A DNA stretch of 18,678 nt from positions 1-18,678 of the forward strand of contig JANWHO010000342.1 of the NCBI GenBank assembly GCA_025450375.1. Reading direction: 5' to 3'. Source of the DNA: Chloroflexota bacterium (GTDB taxonomy: Bacteria; Chloroflexota; UBA5177; JANWHV01). Shown piece after piece: positions 1 through 8,056 of this stretch. A model generated the notes under the pieces. It made no database searches and was not told the origin of the DNA. It saw only the letters and a list, made by a program, of their open reading frames with translations. Each line of letters begins with the position of its first letter. The stretch's first letter is position 1. The translations under genes were made by a program, and so were the position numbers.

Positions 1-14
1 GCCGGCTACCTCAA

Positions 15-821
15 GTGAATATGCGATCAGACTTCTTCACCGGACCATTCCTGTCCGGCCAGGTAGCGATTATCACGGGCGCCGGCGGCGGCATCGGCGG
101 CGCCGTGGCGGAAGCGCTCGGGCAGGCCGGGGCTACGGTCTATGCGTTTGACCGTGATGGGGAGGCGGCCGAGCGTACTGCCGCCTCCGTCCGTCAGTTG
201 GGTCATAAGGCCAGCGCGCTCCGGTGTGATGTGACCCAAACCGCCGAAATAGAGCAGGCGGTCGCGACCGTGGTCGCCGCGCATGGCCGGATCGACGTCC
301 TGGTGAATAATGCCGGCGTGTCGACCATGCAGCATGCATGGGCAATCACCGAACAGGAATGGGATCACAACTTCGACGTCAACGTGAAAGGCGTGTTCCT
401 CTGTACGAGAGCTACGCTCCCCCAGATGATCAGTCAACACGATGGTAGGATCATCAATACCGCGTCAGTCGCCGGGATGCGGGGGGTTCCCTTGCTTGCC
501 CATTATGCGGCTTCAAAATGGGCCGTGATCGGCTATACAAAGAGTCTGGCGATTGAGCTTGCTCCCAGCGGCATTACGGTCAATGCCGTGTGTCCCGGCT
601 ATGTAACCACGCCGATGCAGGAACGAGAAATAGGGTGGGAAGCCGAACTGAGAGGTATGTCGGAGGAAGAGGTGCGGGCTGAATACGTGCGGCTCACCCC
701 TCTTGGGCGGCTTGAGAGCCCGCGGGATGTGGCATCAACAATACTATTCCTCACCTCTCCCCTGGCATCGTACATCACCGGACAGGCGGTATGTGTTTCC
801 GGAGGAGCTGATCTGCTCTGA
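15..821 (+). CDS. SDR-family NAD(P)-dependent oxidoreductase
   Basis: A 268-residue classical short-chain dehydrogenase/reductase, of usual length for the family. It should catalyse NAD(P)-dependent oxidation or reduction of an alcohol/ketone in the cytoplasm; the substrate cannot be read from the sequence. Visible motifs are the cofactor loop TGAGGGIG (residues 21-28), NNAG (98-101), Asn123, Ser151 and the catalytic pair Tyr164/Lys168 in YAASK, followed by PGYVTTPM. Asp46 at the end of the second strand (VYAFDRD) favours NAD(H) over NADP(H), by known family rules. The start is either GTG at 15 or ATG at 21; too little upstream sequence is present to decide, and nothing conserved depends on it. 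A PfkB sugar kinase begins 14 bases after the stop, so the two are probably cotranscribed and may act on the same sugar or polyol. That link is inference. Confidence 0.93.
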   Translation: MNMRSDFFTGPFLSGQVAIITGAGGGIGGAVAEALGQAGATVYAFDRDGEAAERTAASVRQLGHKASALRCDVTQTAEIEQAVATVVAAHGRIDVLVNNAGVSTMQHAWAITEQEWDHNFDVNVKGVFLCTRATLPQMISQHDGRIINTASVAGMRGVPLLAHYAASKWAVIGYTKSLAIELAPSGITVNAVCPGYVTTPMQEREIGWEAELRGMSEEEVRAEYVRLTPLGRLESPRDVASTILFLTSPLASYITGQAVCVSGGADLL

Positions 822-835
822 GAGGGGTTTCACTC

Positions 836-1774
836 GTGCCGAGAGTCGCCGTGGTCGGCAATCTGCTCATGGATCTCGTCCTGGGGCCGCTCGCGCGCTT
901 CCCCGCCTTTGGGCAGGAGCTACTCGTATCCGAGCGTTCGATGCGCTCGGCCGGCCAAGCCTTCAACTCCGCGGTCGCGCTGGCGGCGCTCGGTGATGTG
1001 CCAAGTCTCATTGGCGCGGTCGGAAATGATGACCTCGGCGCCAGGATCCTGGTGGACTTGCGGGCGGGGGCGGTTGCCACGGATCTGGTAACGGTGGACG
1101 GCTTGCGCCCCACCGGCCTCACGGTCGCCCTGCTCAACGAGGATCGGGACCGCGCCTTTGTCACCCATCTGGGCCATCTTGATGCCTTTGGCGTCGAGAC
1201 CGTGTTCGCCCGCTGGGCGGAGGTCGCCGAATCCCGGTATCTGCTCTTCTGTGGCTACGGAAACCTTCCCGCCATGCGGCCCACGGGGGGCCTGGCGCTC
1301 CTCGAACGAGCCCGGACGGAGGGCGTCATCACGGTGCTGGATACGGGCTGGGATCCAGATGATTGGCAGTCGGGAGGGCGCGAGGAGGTATGGGCAATGC
1401 TCCGGGCCACCGATATCTTCCTCCCCAATCTTGAGGAGGCACGCGCCCTCACCGGGCTGGAGGACGCCGTCGAGGCTGCCCGCCAACTCTCCGCCGCCGG
1501 CCCGGACACGGTCATGATCAAGCTGGGCCCCGAGGGCGCGCTTGGCTACCGTCAGGGAGAGCTGATCCGCGTGCCGGCGACGTCCACGGTGGTACAGGAT
1601 ACGGTGGGGGCCGGCGATGCCTTCAATGCCGGCGTCCTATACGCGCTCATCCGCGAGTGGTCCCTTACCGACGCGCTCAGCCTTGGCACGGCGGTGGCCG
1701 GCTACACGATTGCCGGCCACGAACCGCGTCACCCCACGATCGCACAGGCGCTCGCGTTGCAACACCGCGTGTAA
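836..1774 (+). CDS. PfkB-family carbohydrate kinase
   Basis: A 312-residue ribokinase/PfkB-family kinase, expected to phosphorylate a sugar, sugar acid or nucleoside with ATP in the cytoplasm. The first family signature is the Gly/Asn-rich segment AGQAFNSAVALAALG (residues 39-53). The second is DTVGAGDAFNAG (255-266), with Asp261 as the predicted catalytic base. The NLEE motif (198-201) fits the Mg/phosphate-binding element of the family. The start is GTG at 836; the AGAGGGG upstream is a suitable ribosome-binding site overlapping the end of the dehydrogenase gene. The protein is full length. The exact sugar is unknown: the family covers ribokinase, fructokinase, KDG kinase and adenosine kinase, and no diagnostic substrate motif stands out. 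The neighbouring dehydrogenase suggests a small sugar-use operon whose 5' part lies outside the window. Confidence 0.92.
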   Translation: MPRVAVVGNLLMDLVLGPLARFPAFGQELLVSERSMRSAGQAFNSAVALAALGDVPSLIGAVGNDDLGARILVDLRAGAVATDLVTVDGLRPTGLTVALLNEDRDRAFVTHLGHLDAFGVETVFARWAEVAESRYLLFCGYGNLPAMRPTGGLALLERARTEGVITVLDTGWDPDDWQSGGREEVWAMLRATDIFLPNLEEARALTGLEDAVEAARQLSAAGPDTVMIKLGPEGALGYRQGELIRVPATSTVVQDTVGAGDAFNAGVLYALIREWSLTDALSLGTAVAGYTIAGHEPRHPTIAQALALQHRV

Positions 1775-1799
1775 ATATGGCGCGGCATCAAACGTCTAG

Positions 1800-1829
1800 T
1801 TGCCGGGGTAGCTCCGGCCCCGCTACCAT
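1800..1829 (+). promoter_or_regulatory. Putative leaderless promoter of the histidine phosphatase gene
   Basis: TTGCCG (1800-1805) and TACCAT (1824-1829) are separated by 18 bases and each match the sigma-70 consensus at four of six positions. The -10-like box ends 7 bases before the GTG at 1837. There is no Shine-Dalgarno sequence in between, so the transcript would start at or next to the start codon. The assignment is inference from spacing only. Confidence 0.4.
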
Positions 1830-1836
1830 TCCTCTC

Positions 1837-2478
1837 GTGAATCGCTTATTTCTGGTCCGTCATGGGATCACCGAAGCCAACCATCTGGGAGTCTATCAGG
1901 GACAGATGGATGTGCCGCTCAGCGAGAAGGGGAAGTTGCAAATCGCCGCCCTGCGTGAGCGGCTCCGTGACGAACCGTTCGCCGTCGCCTACACCAGCCT
2001 GCTGGAGCGGGCGCGCGTCTCGGCCGAGATTCTCCTGGAGGAGCACTTTTGCCCGCTCCGCGCCACGCCCGACCTCAACGAACTCTCGTACGGGGAGTGG
2101 GAGGGATTGACCCGGGCCCAGGTGCGCGAACGTGATCCGGAGGGGTGGCGGCGCTTCAGCGAGGATCCGATACACGAGGCTCCATCAGGCGGCGAGACCC
2201 GGATTGCCTTGCACGCGCGGGTGGTACGGGCGCTGGACGAGATCGCCGATCAGCATCAGGACTCCTCGATCCTGATTGCCTCCCACGGCGGCACGCTGCG
2301 GGCAATCATTGCCGAGTATCTCAATCTCGACCCCGGCGAGGAATGGAAGCTGCGGAGCGACAATGCCTCGCTCACCATCATCGATGTCTACGCGCGCGGC
2401 AGCGTACTCTCGCTCTTCAACGACACCGCCCATCTGGGACCGCGGAAGCCGCCGCTAGGCGGCGAGCCCGTACACTGA
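1837..2478 (+). CDS. Histidine phosphatase (phosphoglycerate mutase-like) family protein
   Basis: A 213-residue protein of the histidine phosphatase superfamily, 2d-PGM-like branch. It transfers a phosphate from a small phosphorylated metabolite through a phosphohistidine. The RHG motif gives His9 as the phospho-acceptor. Arg58 lies in TSLLERAR, Glu82 in NELSYGEWEG, SGGE spans 117-120, and the second histidine is His150 in SHGGT. These are the residues expected of an active enzyme. The substrate is not determined; alpha-ribazole phosphatase (CobC), phosphoglycerate mutase and broad acid phosphatases share this pattern, and no cobalamin genes are nearby. The open frame extends upstream to 1657, but that part overlaps the kinase gene in another frame. 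GTG 1837 places the conserved LFLVRHG at the N terminus, as is normal. No ribosome-binding site precedes it, which fits a leaderless message. Confidence 0.9.
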   Translation: MNRLFLVRHGITEANHLGVYQGQMDVPLSEKGKLQIAALRERLRDEPFAVAYTSLLERARVSAEILLEEHFCPLRATPDLNELSYGEWEGLTRAQVRERDPEGWRRFSEDPIHEAPSGGETRIALHARVVRALDEIADQHQDSSILIASHGGTLRAIIAEYLNLDPGEEWKLRSDNASLTIIDVYARGSVLSLFNDTAHLGPRKPPLGGEPVH

Positions 2479-2486
2479 ACGGGCTC
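2464..2486. terminator. Hairpin across two convergent stop codons
   Basis: GAGCCCGT (2464-2471) pairs exactly with ACGGGCTC (2479-2486) around a 7-base loop. The hairpin covers the stop codon of the phosphatase gene and the end of livF, which point towards each other with six bases between them. A second 6-bp stem, GCCGCC/GGCGGC (2448-2463), lies just before it. A weak T-rich stretch follows on the plus strand only. A shared bidirectional terminator is the likely role. Confidence 0.45.
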
Positions 2487-3210
2487 AGGCGATTTCTATA
2501 GACTCGCCCAGATAGGTCTTCCGCACCAACTCGCTTTGCAAGAGGTTGGCGGCCGTATCCTCCAGCACCACCTCGCCGGTTTGCAGGACGTAGCCGCGGG
2601 AGGCGATGGTGAGGGCCATGTTGGCGTTTTGTTCCACCATGAAGATGGTTACCCCTTGCTTGTTGATGTCCAGGACCGTATCGAAGACCCGCTCCACGAA
2701 AATGGGCGAGAGACCCATCGAAGGCTCATCCATGATCAGCAGACTGGGACGGGCCATCATGGCGCGCCCAATGGCCAGCATTTGCTGCTCACCCCCGCTC
2801 ATCAGGCCCGCCATCTGCTTCCGCCGCTCCTTGAGTCGGGGAAAGAGATCGAATACACGCGCTAGATCCTCCGCGATCGCCTTGTGATCGTGCCGTGTAT
2901 AGGCGCCCATTTCCAGATTTTCCATCACATTCATCCGCGCGAACACCCGCCGGGCTTCGGGGACGGGAGCAATGCCGGACTGTACCACCTCTCGCGGAGT
3001 CATCCGGTCGATCCGTTGATCGTTGAAGGTGACGCCGCCGCCACTGGGGCGGACCAGGCCGAGAATGGTCTTCATGGTGGTCGTCTTGCCGGCCCCGTTG
3101 GCCCCGAGCAAGCAGACGATTTCTCCCTGCTCTACCCGGTAATTGACGCCTTTGAGCACATGAATTGGCCCGTAGTGGGTATGCACGGCATTGAATTGCA
3201 GCATACTCAT
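2485..3210 (-). CDS. livF: Branched-chain amino acid ABC transporter ATP-binding protein LivF
   Basis: A 241-residue ATPase of the LIV-I type uptake system, one of two nucleotide-binding subunits on the inner face of the membrane. Walker A is GANGAGKT (residues 36-43), the signature is MSGGEQQ, Walker B is LLIMDEPSMGL, and the switch histidine is replaced by Gln in VEQN, which is usual in LivF. Full length for the family. The gene is last in the livKHMGF operon and overlaps the end of livG by the four bases ATGA, so translation is probably coupled. It converges on the histidine phosphatase gene with only six bases between the stops. Substrate range (Leu/Ile/Val versus urea, short amides or other amino acids) cannot be read from this subunit. 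Confidence 0.95.
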   Translation of the reverse strand: MSMLQFNAVHTHYGPIHVLKGVNYRVEQGEIVCLLGANGAGKTTTMKTILGLVRPSGGGVTFNDQRIDRMTPREVVQSGIAPVPEARRVFARMNVMENLEMGAYTRHDHKAIAEDLARVFDLFPRLKERRKQMAGLMSGGEQQMLAIGRAMMARPSLLIMDEPSMGLSPIFVERVFDTVLDINKQGVTIFMVEQNANMALTIASRGYVLQTGEVVLEDTAANLLQSELVRKTYLGESIEIA

Positions 3211-4082
3211 GGGGCGATGCCCTCCCGTGCCTCGCGCTGGTCCAGCATCGCGGCGGCCTGAGCGGCGGCCTTCCGGCCCAGATAGGCTTCGATCACCTGC
3301 TCGTTGGCTTGCACCTCGCGCGGCGATCCCTCGGCGATCTTCTGTCCGTAGTCCAGGACCACCACCCGGTTCGACATGCCCATCACCACATTGAGCTTGT
3401 GCTCGATCAGCACGATGGTGAGCCCCTGATCGCGAATCCGGGCAATCAAGCGGATCGCGTGCTCGGTTTCGGAGGGGTTCATCCCCACGGTCGGCTCGTC
3501 GAGCAGCAACACCTTGGGCCGAGCGGCCAGGGCGCGGGCGATCTCCAGCAAGCGGCGGTCGGCGTAGGCCAGGTTCCGCGCCAGATCGTCTCGATACGGG
3601 TAGAGGCGATCGCCGAAAAAGCGCAGGATGTCGAGCGCGTGGCCGCGGGCCGCCCGTTCCTCGGCGCGGGTACGGGGCAGCTTGAGGACGTCGCCGATCA
3701 GGCGGGAGCGGAGCCGGCTATGGTAACCGACCAGGACGTTTTCCAGCACGGTCATGTTCTGGAAGAGGCGAATGTTCTGAAAGGTCCGGGCCACCCCGGC
3801 GCGCAGCACCACGTCAGGGCGCCGCCCGGTCAGATCCTTCCCGGCCACCAGGATTCGCCCACGGGTCGGCTTGTAGAGGCCGGTAATCAGATTAAAGAAC
3901 GTAGACTTCCCGGCCCCATTCGGGCCGATCACCCCTACGATCTCCCCCGGATCGATGTGGAAATCGATATCCTGCACCGCCGCCAGGCCGCCGAATAGCT
4001 TGGTCATGCCGGTGGTCTGCAGGAGCGCTCCTTGGCGCGGCTCGGCACTCGCGCCCGCCGGCCTGCCCGTGGTGATCGCCAT
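3207..4082 (-). CDS. livG: Branched-chain amino acid ABC transporter ATP-binding protein LivG
   Basis: A 291-residue ATPase, partner of LivF in powering LIV-type amino acid uptake. Walker A is GPNGAGKST (residues 53-61) and Walker B is KVLLLDEPTVGMNP with the H-loop in IEHKLN. The helical insert TRAEERAARGHALDILRFFG is typical of LivG. The ABC signature is degenerate: LAYADRR replaces the usual LSYG(D/E)QR, so the second Gly and the Gln are missing. LivG proteins often have a weak signature, but this one is weaker than normal. The start overlaps the livM stop by one base (TGATG), and a GGAGGG ribosome-binding site lies 6 bases upstream inside livM. The first 20 residues are a low-complexity extension before the ABC fold. 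Confidence 0.95.
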   Translation of the reverse strand: MAITTGRPAGASAEPRQGALLQTTGMTKLFGGLAAVQDIDFHIDPGEIVGVIGPNGAGKSTFFNLITGLYKPTRGRILVAGKDLTGRRPDVVLRAGVARTFQNIRLFQNMTVLENVLVGYHSRLRSRLIGDVLKLPRTRAEERAARGHALDILRFFGDRLYPYRDDLARNLAYADRRLLEIARALAARPKVLLLDEPTVGMNPSETEHAIRLIARIRDQGLTIVLIEHKLNVVMGMSNRVVVLDYGQKIAEGSPREVQANEQVIEAYLGRKAAAQAAAMLDQREAREGIAP

Positions 4083-5299
4083 CAGGCGCCCTCCGCCCGC
4101 GAATCATACAGTTGTTGGTTCTCCTCCACGCGAATCCCTTCATCCGCCGGGTGCAGTTCCCGGCGCCGGCGCCCGCTGGGAATAAGACCCTCGGGACGGA
4201 AGATCATCATGAGCACCAACATGATCCCGAAGATCAGATATTCGGCCTGAGTCACGTCGAAGGAGTCGGGCACCACCGCGTGGTAACTCAAATTGATCGG
4301 TCCAATGCTGAAATGCCCATGGGCCCAGGTGTTCAGTTGATCCAGGACATAGAATTGGATCAGGGCGATCAGCGAAGCGCCCAGCACGACCCCCGGCACG
4401 CTGCCGATCCCCCCCAGCACCACCATGACCAGAATGGAGATGGACACGGTGAAGGTGAACTGCTGCGGCGCCACGGCCCCGATCCGGCTGCCCTCGATAA
4501 CCCCGGCGAAGCCGGAAAAGAAGGCGCCCATGGAAAAGGCCAGCAGCTTGGTTCGGGTGAGATTGATCCCCATGCAACTGGCGGCCAGTTCATCCTCGCG
4601 CATTGCTATCCAGGCCCGGCCCAACCGAGAGTTCTGCAAGCTATAGGCGATGATGATAATCACCGCCAGCACCACGAGGCCCAGATAATACCAGGGCACC
4701 TGATCGGTAGAGAATTGCAGCGGGCCGAGTTGCGGCTGGAAGATGCCGGACAGGCTATTGTCGCCGCCCGTGATATCCGGCCAGCCAAGCGCGTTGCTGG
4801 GGCCGAGATTCAGCACCGTCTTATGCACGATCTCGCCAAAGCCCAGGGTAACGATCGCCAGGTAATCGCCGCGGAGACGCAGGGTGGGGGCGCCCAGAAG
4901 CACTCCAAAGAAGGCGGCAATCAGGGCACAGCCAGGAAGAAAAACCCAGAAATTGGCATGGAAGCCGCTCGGCCCCCAATTGATGATCGGGCTGCTGAAG
5001 CTCCTGGCCGGCTGAAACTGGGCCGAACTGAGGAGACCGAAGATGTAGGCGCCGATCGCGAAGAACGCGGCGTAGCCGAGATCCAGCAAGCCGGCGAAGC
5101 CGACCACGACATTGAGACCGAGAGCCAGCATGGCGTACACTTCCGCCTGTACGAAGTCGTCGGTGAGGTCTTGCTGATGCCCAGTGGGCGCCAGGGCAAT
5201 AGGCAGGAGAATAGCGGCTACGAGGACGATCAGCCAGCCTACGATCAGGCGCTGGCCCGGTCGAAGGCCGGCAAGCAGGCCGCCACCGCGTTTTCCCAT
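4082..5299 (-). CDS. livM: Branched-chain amino acid ABC transporter permease LivM
   Basis: A 405-residue polytopic membrane protein forming half of the LIV transport channel. Hydrophobic segments run from about residue 18 (IVGWLIVLVAAILLPIAL) to near the C terminus. The cytoplasmic coupling loop that contacts the ATPases is visible as GRAWIAMREDELAASCMGIN. A periplasmic insertion of about 30 residues (FQPARSFSSPIINWGPSG and onwards) separates the early helices. The frame is open back to 5395 on the minus strand, but that stretch overlaps livH. ATG 5299 lies two bases after the livH stop (TGACCATG), so it is the likely start. The C-terminal tail RPEGLIP and the charged end are typical of LivM. 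Confidence 0.93.
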   Translation of the reverse strand: MGKRGGGLLAGLRPGQRLIVGWLIVLVAAILLPIALAPTGHQQDLTDDFVQAEVYAMLALGLNVVVGFAGLLDLGYAAFFAIGAYIFGLLSSAQFQPARSFSSPIINWGPSGFHANFWVFLPGCALIAAFFGVLLGAPTLRLRGDYLAIVTLGFGEIVHKTVLNLGPSNALGWPDITGGDNSLSGIFQPQLGPLQFSTDQVPWYYLGLVVLAVIIIIAYSLQNSRLGRAWIAMREDELAASCMGINLTRTKLLAFSMGAFFSGFAGVIEGSRIGAVAPQQFTFTVSISILVMVVLGGIGSVPGVVLGASLIALIQFYVLDQLNTWAHGHFSIGPINLSYHAVVPDSFDVTQAEYLIFGIMLVLMMIFRPEGLIPSGRRRRELHPADEGIRVEENQQLYDSRAEGA

Positions 5300-5301
5300 G
5301 G

Positions 5302-6255
5302 TCAGGCCTTCTCCACGACCGTGGCGCCCAACAAGCCAGTCGGGCGGAGGATCAACACCGCCATCAGGACCAAGAATACCGCTGATTCCGCCCATTGGAG
5401 GCCGGCGCTTCCGGTGGAGTTGACGACCGCTTCCACTTCACCCACGATCAGGCCGCCCAGCATGGCGCCGCGAATGTTGCCGATCCCCCCCAACACCGCC
5501 GCCGTGAATGCCTTCAGGCCGGCCAGGAAGCCCATATCAAAATTGACATAATTGAAATTAATGCAGTAGATCACCCCAGCGGCTCCGGCCAGGGCCGAGC
5601 CGATCACGAATGTGACCGAGATAATCTGATTTACATCGATACCCATCATCCGTGCCGCCTCGGGATCCTGGGCCGTGGCGCGCATCGCCTTGCCGATCTT
5701 GGTCCTCTGCACGAGGTACAGCAAGCCCAGCATCAGGAGGGTGGAACTGACGAAGACCATGGTCAGCTTGGAATCCCACGAGTGGCCAAAGAGGTCAAAG
5801 GTGGGGGCGATCAGGTTGGGAAAGGAAATAGCCACGTTCCCACTGGCGTTCTGCCAGACCAGCACTCCGTTTTCCAGGATGAACGAGACCCCGATCGCGG
5901 TCACCAAGGGAGCCAGGCGCGGCGCGTTACGGAGGGGACGGTACGCGAGGCGTTCAATCACGAAGCCAACCGCTCCGCAAGCGGTCATCGCCACCGTGAA
6001 CGCCACCACGACAGCGATAATCAGTGTGCCGCCGGTAAGGAGGCCATAGTTCGCCCCGAGCGGGCCGGCAAAGAATTGCACCAATACGGCCCAGGAGAAC
6101 AGGCCGCCAAGCATAAAGACATCGCCATGCGCGAAATTGATCAGTTCAAGGATCCCATACACGAGGGTGTAGCCGAGGGCAATCAAGGCATACATCATCC
6201 CTTGAGCCAGGCCGTTGAGCAACGTATTTGGCAGGGCGGTTAGAAACTGATGCAC
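5302..6255 (-). CDS. livH: Branched-chain amino acid ABC transporter permease LivH
   Basis: A 317-residue membrane permease pairing with LivM. The N terminus has the family-typical GLAQGMMYALIALGYTLVYG followed by INFAHGD. The cytoplasmic coupling loop reads GKAMRATAQDPEAARMMGI. The C terminus has TAAVLGGIGNIRGAMLGG and ends in the family pattern LRPTGLLG. Roughly eight hydrophobic segments are visible, as expected. The gene lies between livK and livM. The 89 bases before it, towards livK, contain a strong hairpin that would lower readthrough into the permease and ATPase genes. Confidence 0.95.
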   Translation of the reverse strand: MHQFLTALPNTLLNGLAQGMMYALIALGYTLVYGILELINFAHGDVFMLGGLFSWAVLVQFFAGPLGANYGLLTGGTLIIAVVVAFTVAMTACGAVGFVIERLAYRPLRNAPRLAPLVTAIGVSFILENGVLVWQNASGNVAISFPNLIAPTFDLFGHSWDSKLTMVFVSSTLLMLGLLYLVQRTKIGKAMRATAQDPEAARMMGIDVNQIISVTFVIGSALAGAAGVIYCINFNYVNFDMGFLAGLKAFTAAVLGGIGNIRGAMLGGLIVGEVEAVVNSTGSAGLQWAESAVFLVLMAVLILRPTGLLGATVVEKA

Positions 6256-6287
6256 CGTTCCCCTCGATCAAAACACAGCGGCCGGTT

Positions 6288-6334
6288 GTTGGGGGAGGGG
6301 ACCGAGCGGTTTAGCCGCCCCGTCCCCTCCCAAC
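6288..6334 (-). terminator. Intergenic hairpin between livK and livH (attenuating or mRNA-stabilising)
   Basis: GTTGGGGGAGGGGAC (6288-6302) pairs with GTCCCCTCCCAAC (6322-6334) apart from a G bulge. An inner stem, GCGG/CCGC (6306-6309 with 6315-6318), lies in the loop. It lies in the 89-base gap after the binding-protein gene and before the permease gene. There is no U-run after it on the minus strand. In transport operons such hairpins commonly make the binding protein more abundant than the membrane parts; here that role is inferred from position. Confidence 0.5.
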
Positions 6335-6344
6335 CAGATAGCCT

Positions 6345-7646
6345 TTAGAGGTGAATCTTGGGAATCGGGTCGTACTGGACGAATTGCCAGTGCGCGCTGC
6401 TTCCCGTGCCCACCACCTTGTATACCGAGAACAACGGCGCCTTGATATCGCCATTGCTGTCAAAGGAGATTTGCCCGGTAATGCCCTTGAAGTTCGATTT
6501 GCCCACCCACAGGGCAATCGTACCACGGCTGTTCTGAGTCAGCGGCTGGCCCACCTTGATCTGGCCTGCCTTCACCGCCGCCGCGTAGGCGTTCAGGAGC
6601 GCATTCGCGGCGTCGAACGAAAACACATCGTAGGTGGAGTAGTTGAAGTGGAACATCTTTTTCTCAGTGGCCACGAACGCGTTCGCGCCCTTGGAGGTCG
6701 CCACGTCGGGGCCGCCCTTGGAGGCATACGCGGTGAGCACGCCGCCGTTGCTGCTCTGCGAGATGAAGTTGGGATCGTAGATGCCATCGCCGCCCATGAA
6801 GATCTCATGCAGGCCATGAGCCTTGAGAGCGTCGGCAAGGAAAGTGGCGCCGCCGGTCGTCCCAAACTCCCCGCCAAAGAAGACCATATCGACCTTGCCG
6901 CCGGTCTGGCTGGCGATATTGGCGGCCACCGCGTCGGCGCCCATCTTGGGCTGCGTGGGATCGAGCTCGGCGTGGCCCCACACCTTCATGCCCAGCCCCT
7001 TGGCCGAGAACTCAAAGTCGTTGGCCAGGCCCACCCCATAGGAGCCCTGGTTATCCACCACGTAGACGCTGCGCGCCTTCAGAACATTGTAGGCAAGCAG
7101 CGCGTCGCCGCCACCCTGAATGGTGTCGGGAGCGATGGTACGGAAATAGGTGATCGGGCCATGGCTGGCGGCGGTTCGCGGCTCGAACTTGGCCCGGAAC
7201 TTGGGTTGGGTCAGATCCAGCAGCGTATTGGCTGGACTAATTTGCACCATCTGCGCATTGTTGTAGACGGCAATTGATCCTTCGGCGGCCCCACTATTGA
7301 GCGGCCCAACCTCGCCAATTACGGTGGGGTCGGAAATGAACTTACGGGCGTTGGAGGCTTCCTTCACCGGGTCGTGTTTGTTGTTGATCGTGTCATCCAG
7401 CACCTTCGTGACGAAGGTCACGCCCGGCACCAAGTGCGCGGCGTTCGCCTGGGCAACCGCGACCTGTACTCCGTATTGGATGCCTTCCGGCAGGTTTGGG
7501 TACTCAAGCAAGGGAATGCTGACCCCAATGGCGACCGTGGCGTTCGCCTGAGAGTGTGCCGCGTGGGCAAGGCGAGGACCTGCCCCTCCCGCGACCAGGG
7601 ATACCAACGCCAGTCCGCCAAGGGCTTGAAACGCGCGTTTGGCCAT
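6345..7646 (-). CDS. livK: Branched-chain amino acid ABC transporter substrate-binding protein LivK
   Basis: A 433-residue type I periplasmic-binding-fold protein (Leu/Ile/Val-binding family). It captures the substrate outside the membrane and delivers it to LivHM. The N terminus has a signal peptide: positive MAKR, a hydrophobic stretch, and a probable cleavage after AHA at residue 29. There is no cysteine for lipid anchoring, unlike many Gram-positive binding proteins, so retention at the cell surface is unexplained. Segments typical of the fold include IGVSIPL, IGEVGPLNSGAAEG, YVVDNQGSYGVGLANDF and VDMVFFGGEF. The start ATG is backed by GGAGG (7657-7661) ten bases upstream. It is the first gene of the livKHMGF operon. 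Confidence 0.93.
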   Translation of the reverse strand: MAKRAFQALGGLALVSLVAGGAGPRLAHAAHSQANATVAIGVSIPLLEYPNLPEGIQYGVQVAVAQANAAHLVPGVTFVTKVLDDTINNKHDPVKEASNARKFISDPTVIGEVGPLNSGAAEGSIAVYNNAQMVQISPANTLLDLTQPKFRAKFEPRTAASHGPITYFRTIAPDTIQGGGDALLAYNVLKARSVYVVDNQGSYGVGLANDFEFSAKGLGMKVWGHAELDPTQPKMGADAVAANIASQTGGKVDMVFFGGEFGTTGGATFLADALKAHGLHEIFMGGDGIYDPNFISQSSNGGVLTAYASKGGPDVATSKGANAFVATEKKMFHFNYSTYDVFSFDAANALLNAYAAAVKAGQIKVGQPLTQNSRGTIALWVGKSNFKGITGQISFDSNGDIKAPLFSVYKVVGTGSSAHWQFVQYDPIPKIHL

Positions 7647-7917
7647 TTTATCTCATCCTCCAGATATTCCGCGTAAAAGCGCGGGGTTCAAGAACGCCGC
7701 CAGTTTGCGATCCGGCCCTTCCGATTCAGGAGCAAGCACGGACCGCTTATCGATCCGCCTCATTTTGGTTGCCCGGCGTGTCCCCCCTTCAAACGGCGTG
7801 CGCGCCCTCATCGTCTTGGCGCCTTCACGACCACGGTTCTCCTGTCTTGTGAACCCCATTCGACATCCGGCGATAAAGGTGATGATAATGGCCCGCCGTA
7901 ATGCCGCTGGTGTGTAG
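7647..7917 (-). other. Long livK leader region
   Basis: About 270 bases separate the proposed livK promoter from the livK start. The stretch contains the livK ribosome-binding site (7657-7661) and, just before it, a 5-bp hairpin, CCGCG/CGCGG (7669-7673 with 7680-7684), whose loop is A/T-rich. I do not recognise a known riboswitch or T-box in it. The reading frame across it on the minus strand has no stop and contains Ile-Ile-Ile, but there is no isolated leader peptide with its own start and stop. Confidence 0.3.
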
Positions 7918-7946
7918 TATGTAACGTATCGGGCTGCCCTTGTCAA
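7918..7946 (-). promoter_or_regulatory. Putative sigma-70-type promoter for the liv operon
   Basis: On the minus strand a perfect TTGACA (-35, 7941-7946) is followed after 17 bases by TACATA (-10 position, 7918-7923, three of six consensus bases). An overlapping alternative is CATACT (7916-7921, four of six) with a 19-base gap. Transcription would start near 7911, leaving a leader of about 265 bases before livK. The -35 match is strong and the -10 is weak. Confidence 0.4.
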
Positions 7947-8056
7947 CGCTCCTACATCTTTGCCGGGTTCGCGAGAGATAATCGCGGGTTTGTCCCTATC
8001 CTCTATCCCTTTATCGCGCCTGAGCCCTATCATGGGGAGGAACATGTGGGGGCGCG

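Noticed and set aside
4112..5551. 479-residue open frame on the plus strand across livM and livH
   Set aside because: It is antisense to clearly homologous permease genes, has a polar low-complexity translation and no ribosome-binding site; an effect of high GC and codon bias.
6351..7277. 308-residue open frame antisense to livK
   Set aside because: The binding protein on the minus strand has a signal peptide, ribosome-binding site and family motifs; the antisense frame has none.
7653..8045. Possible Ile-rich leader peptide controlling livK by attenuation
   Set aside because: The Ile-Ile-Ile run lies in a frame that stays open for 130 codons and begins upstream of the proposed promoter; no short peptide with its own start and stop, and no terminator/antiterminator pair, was found.
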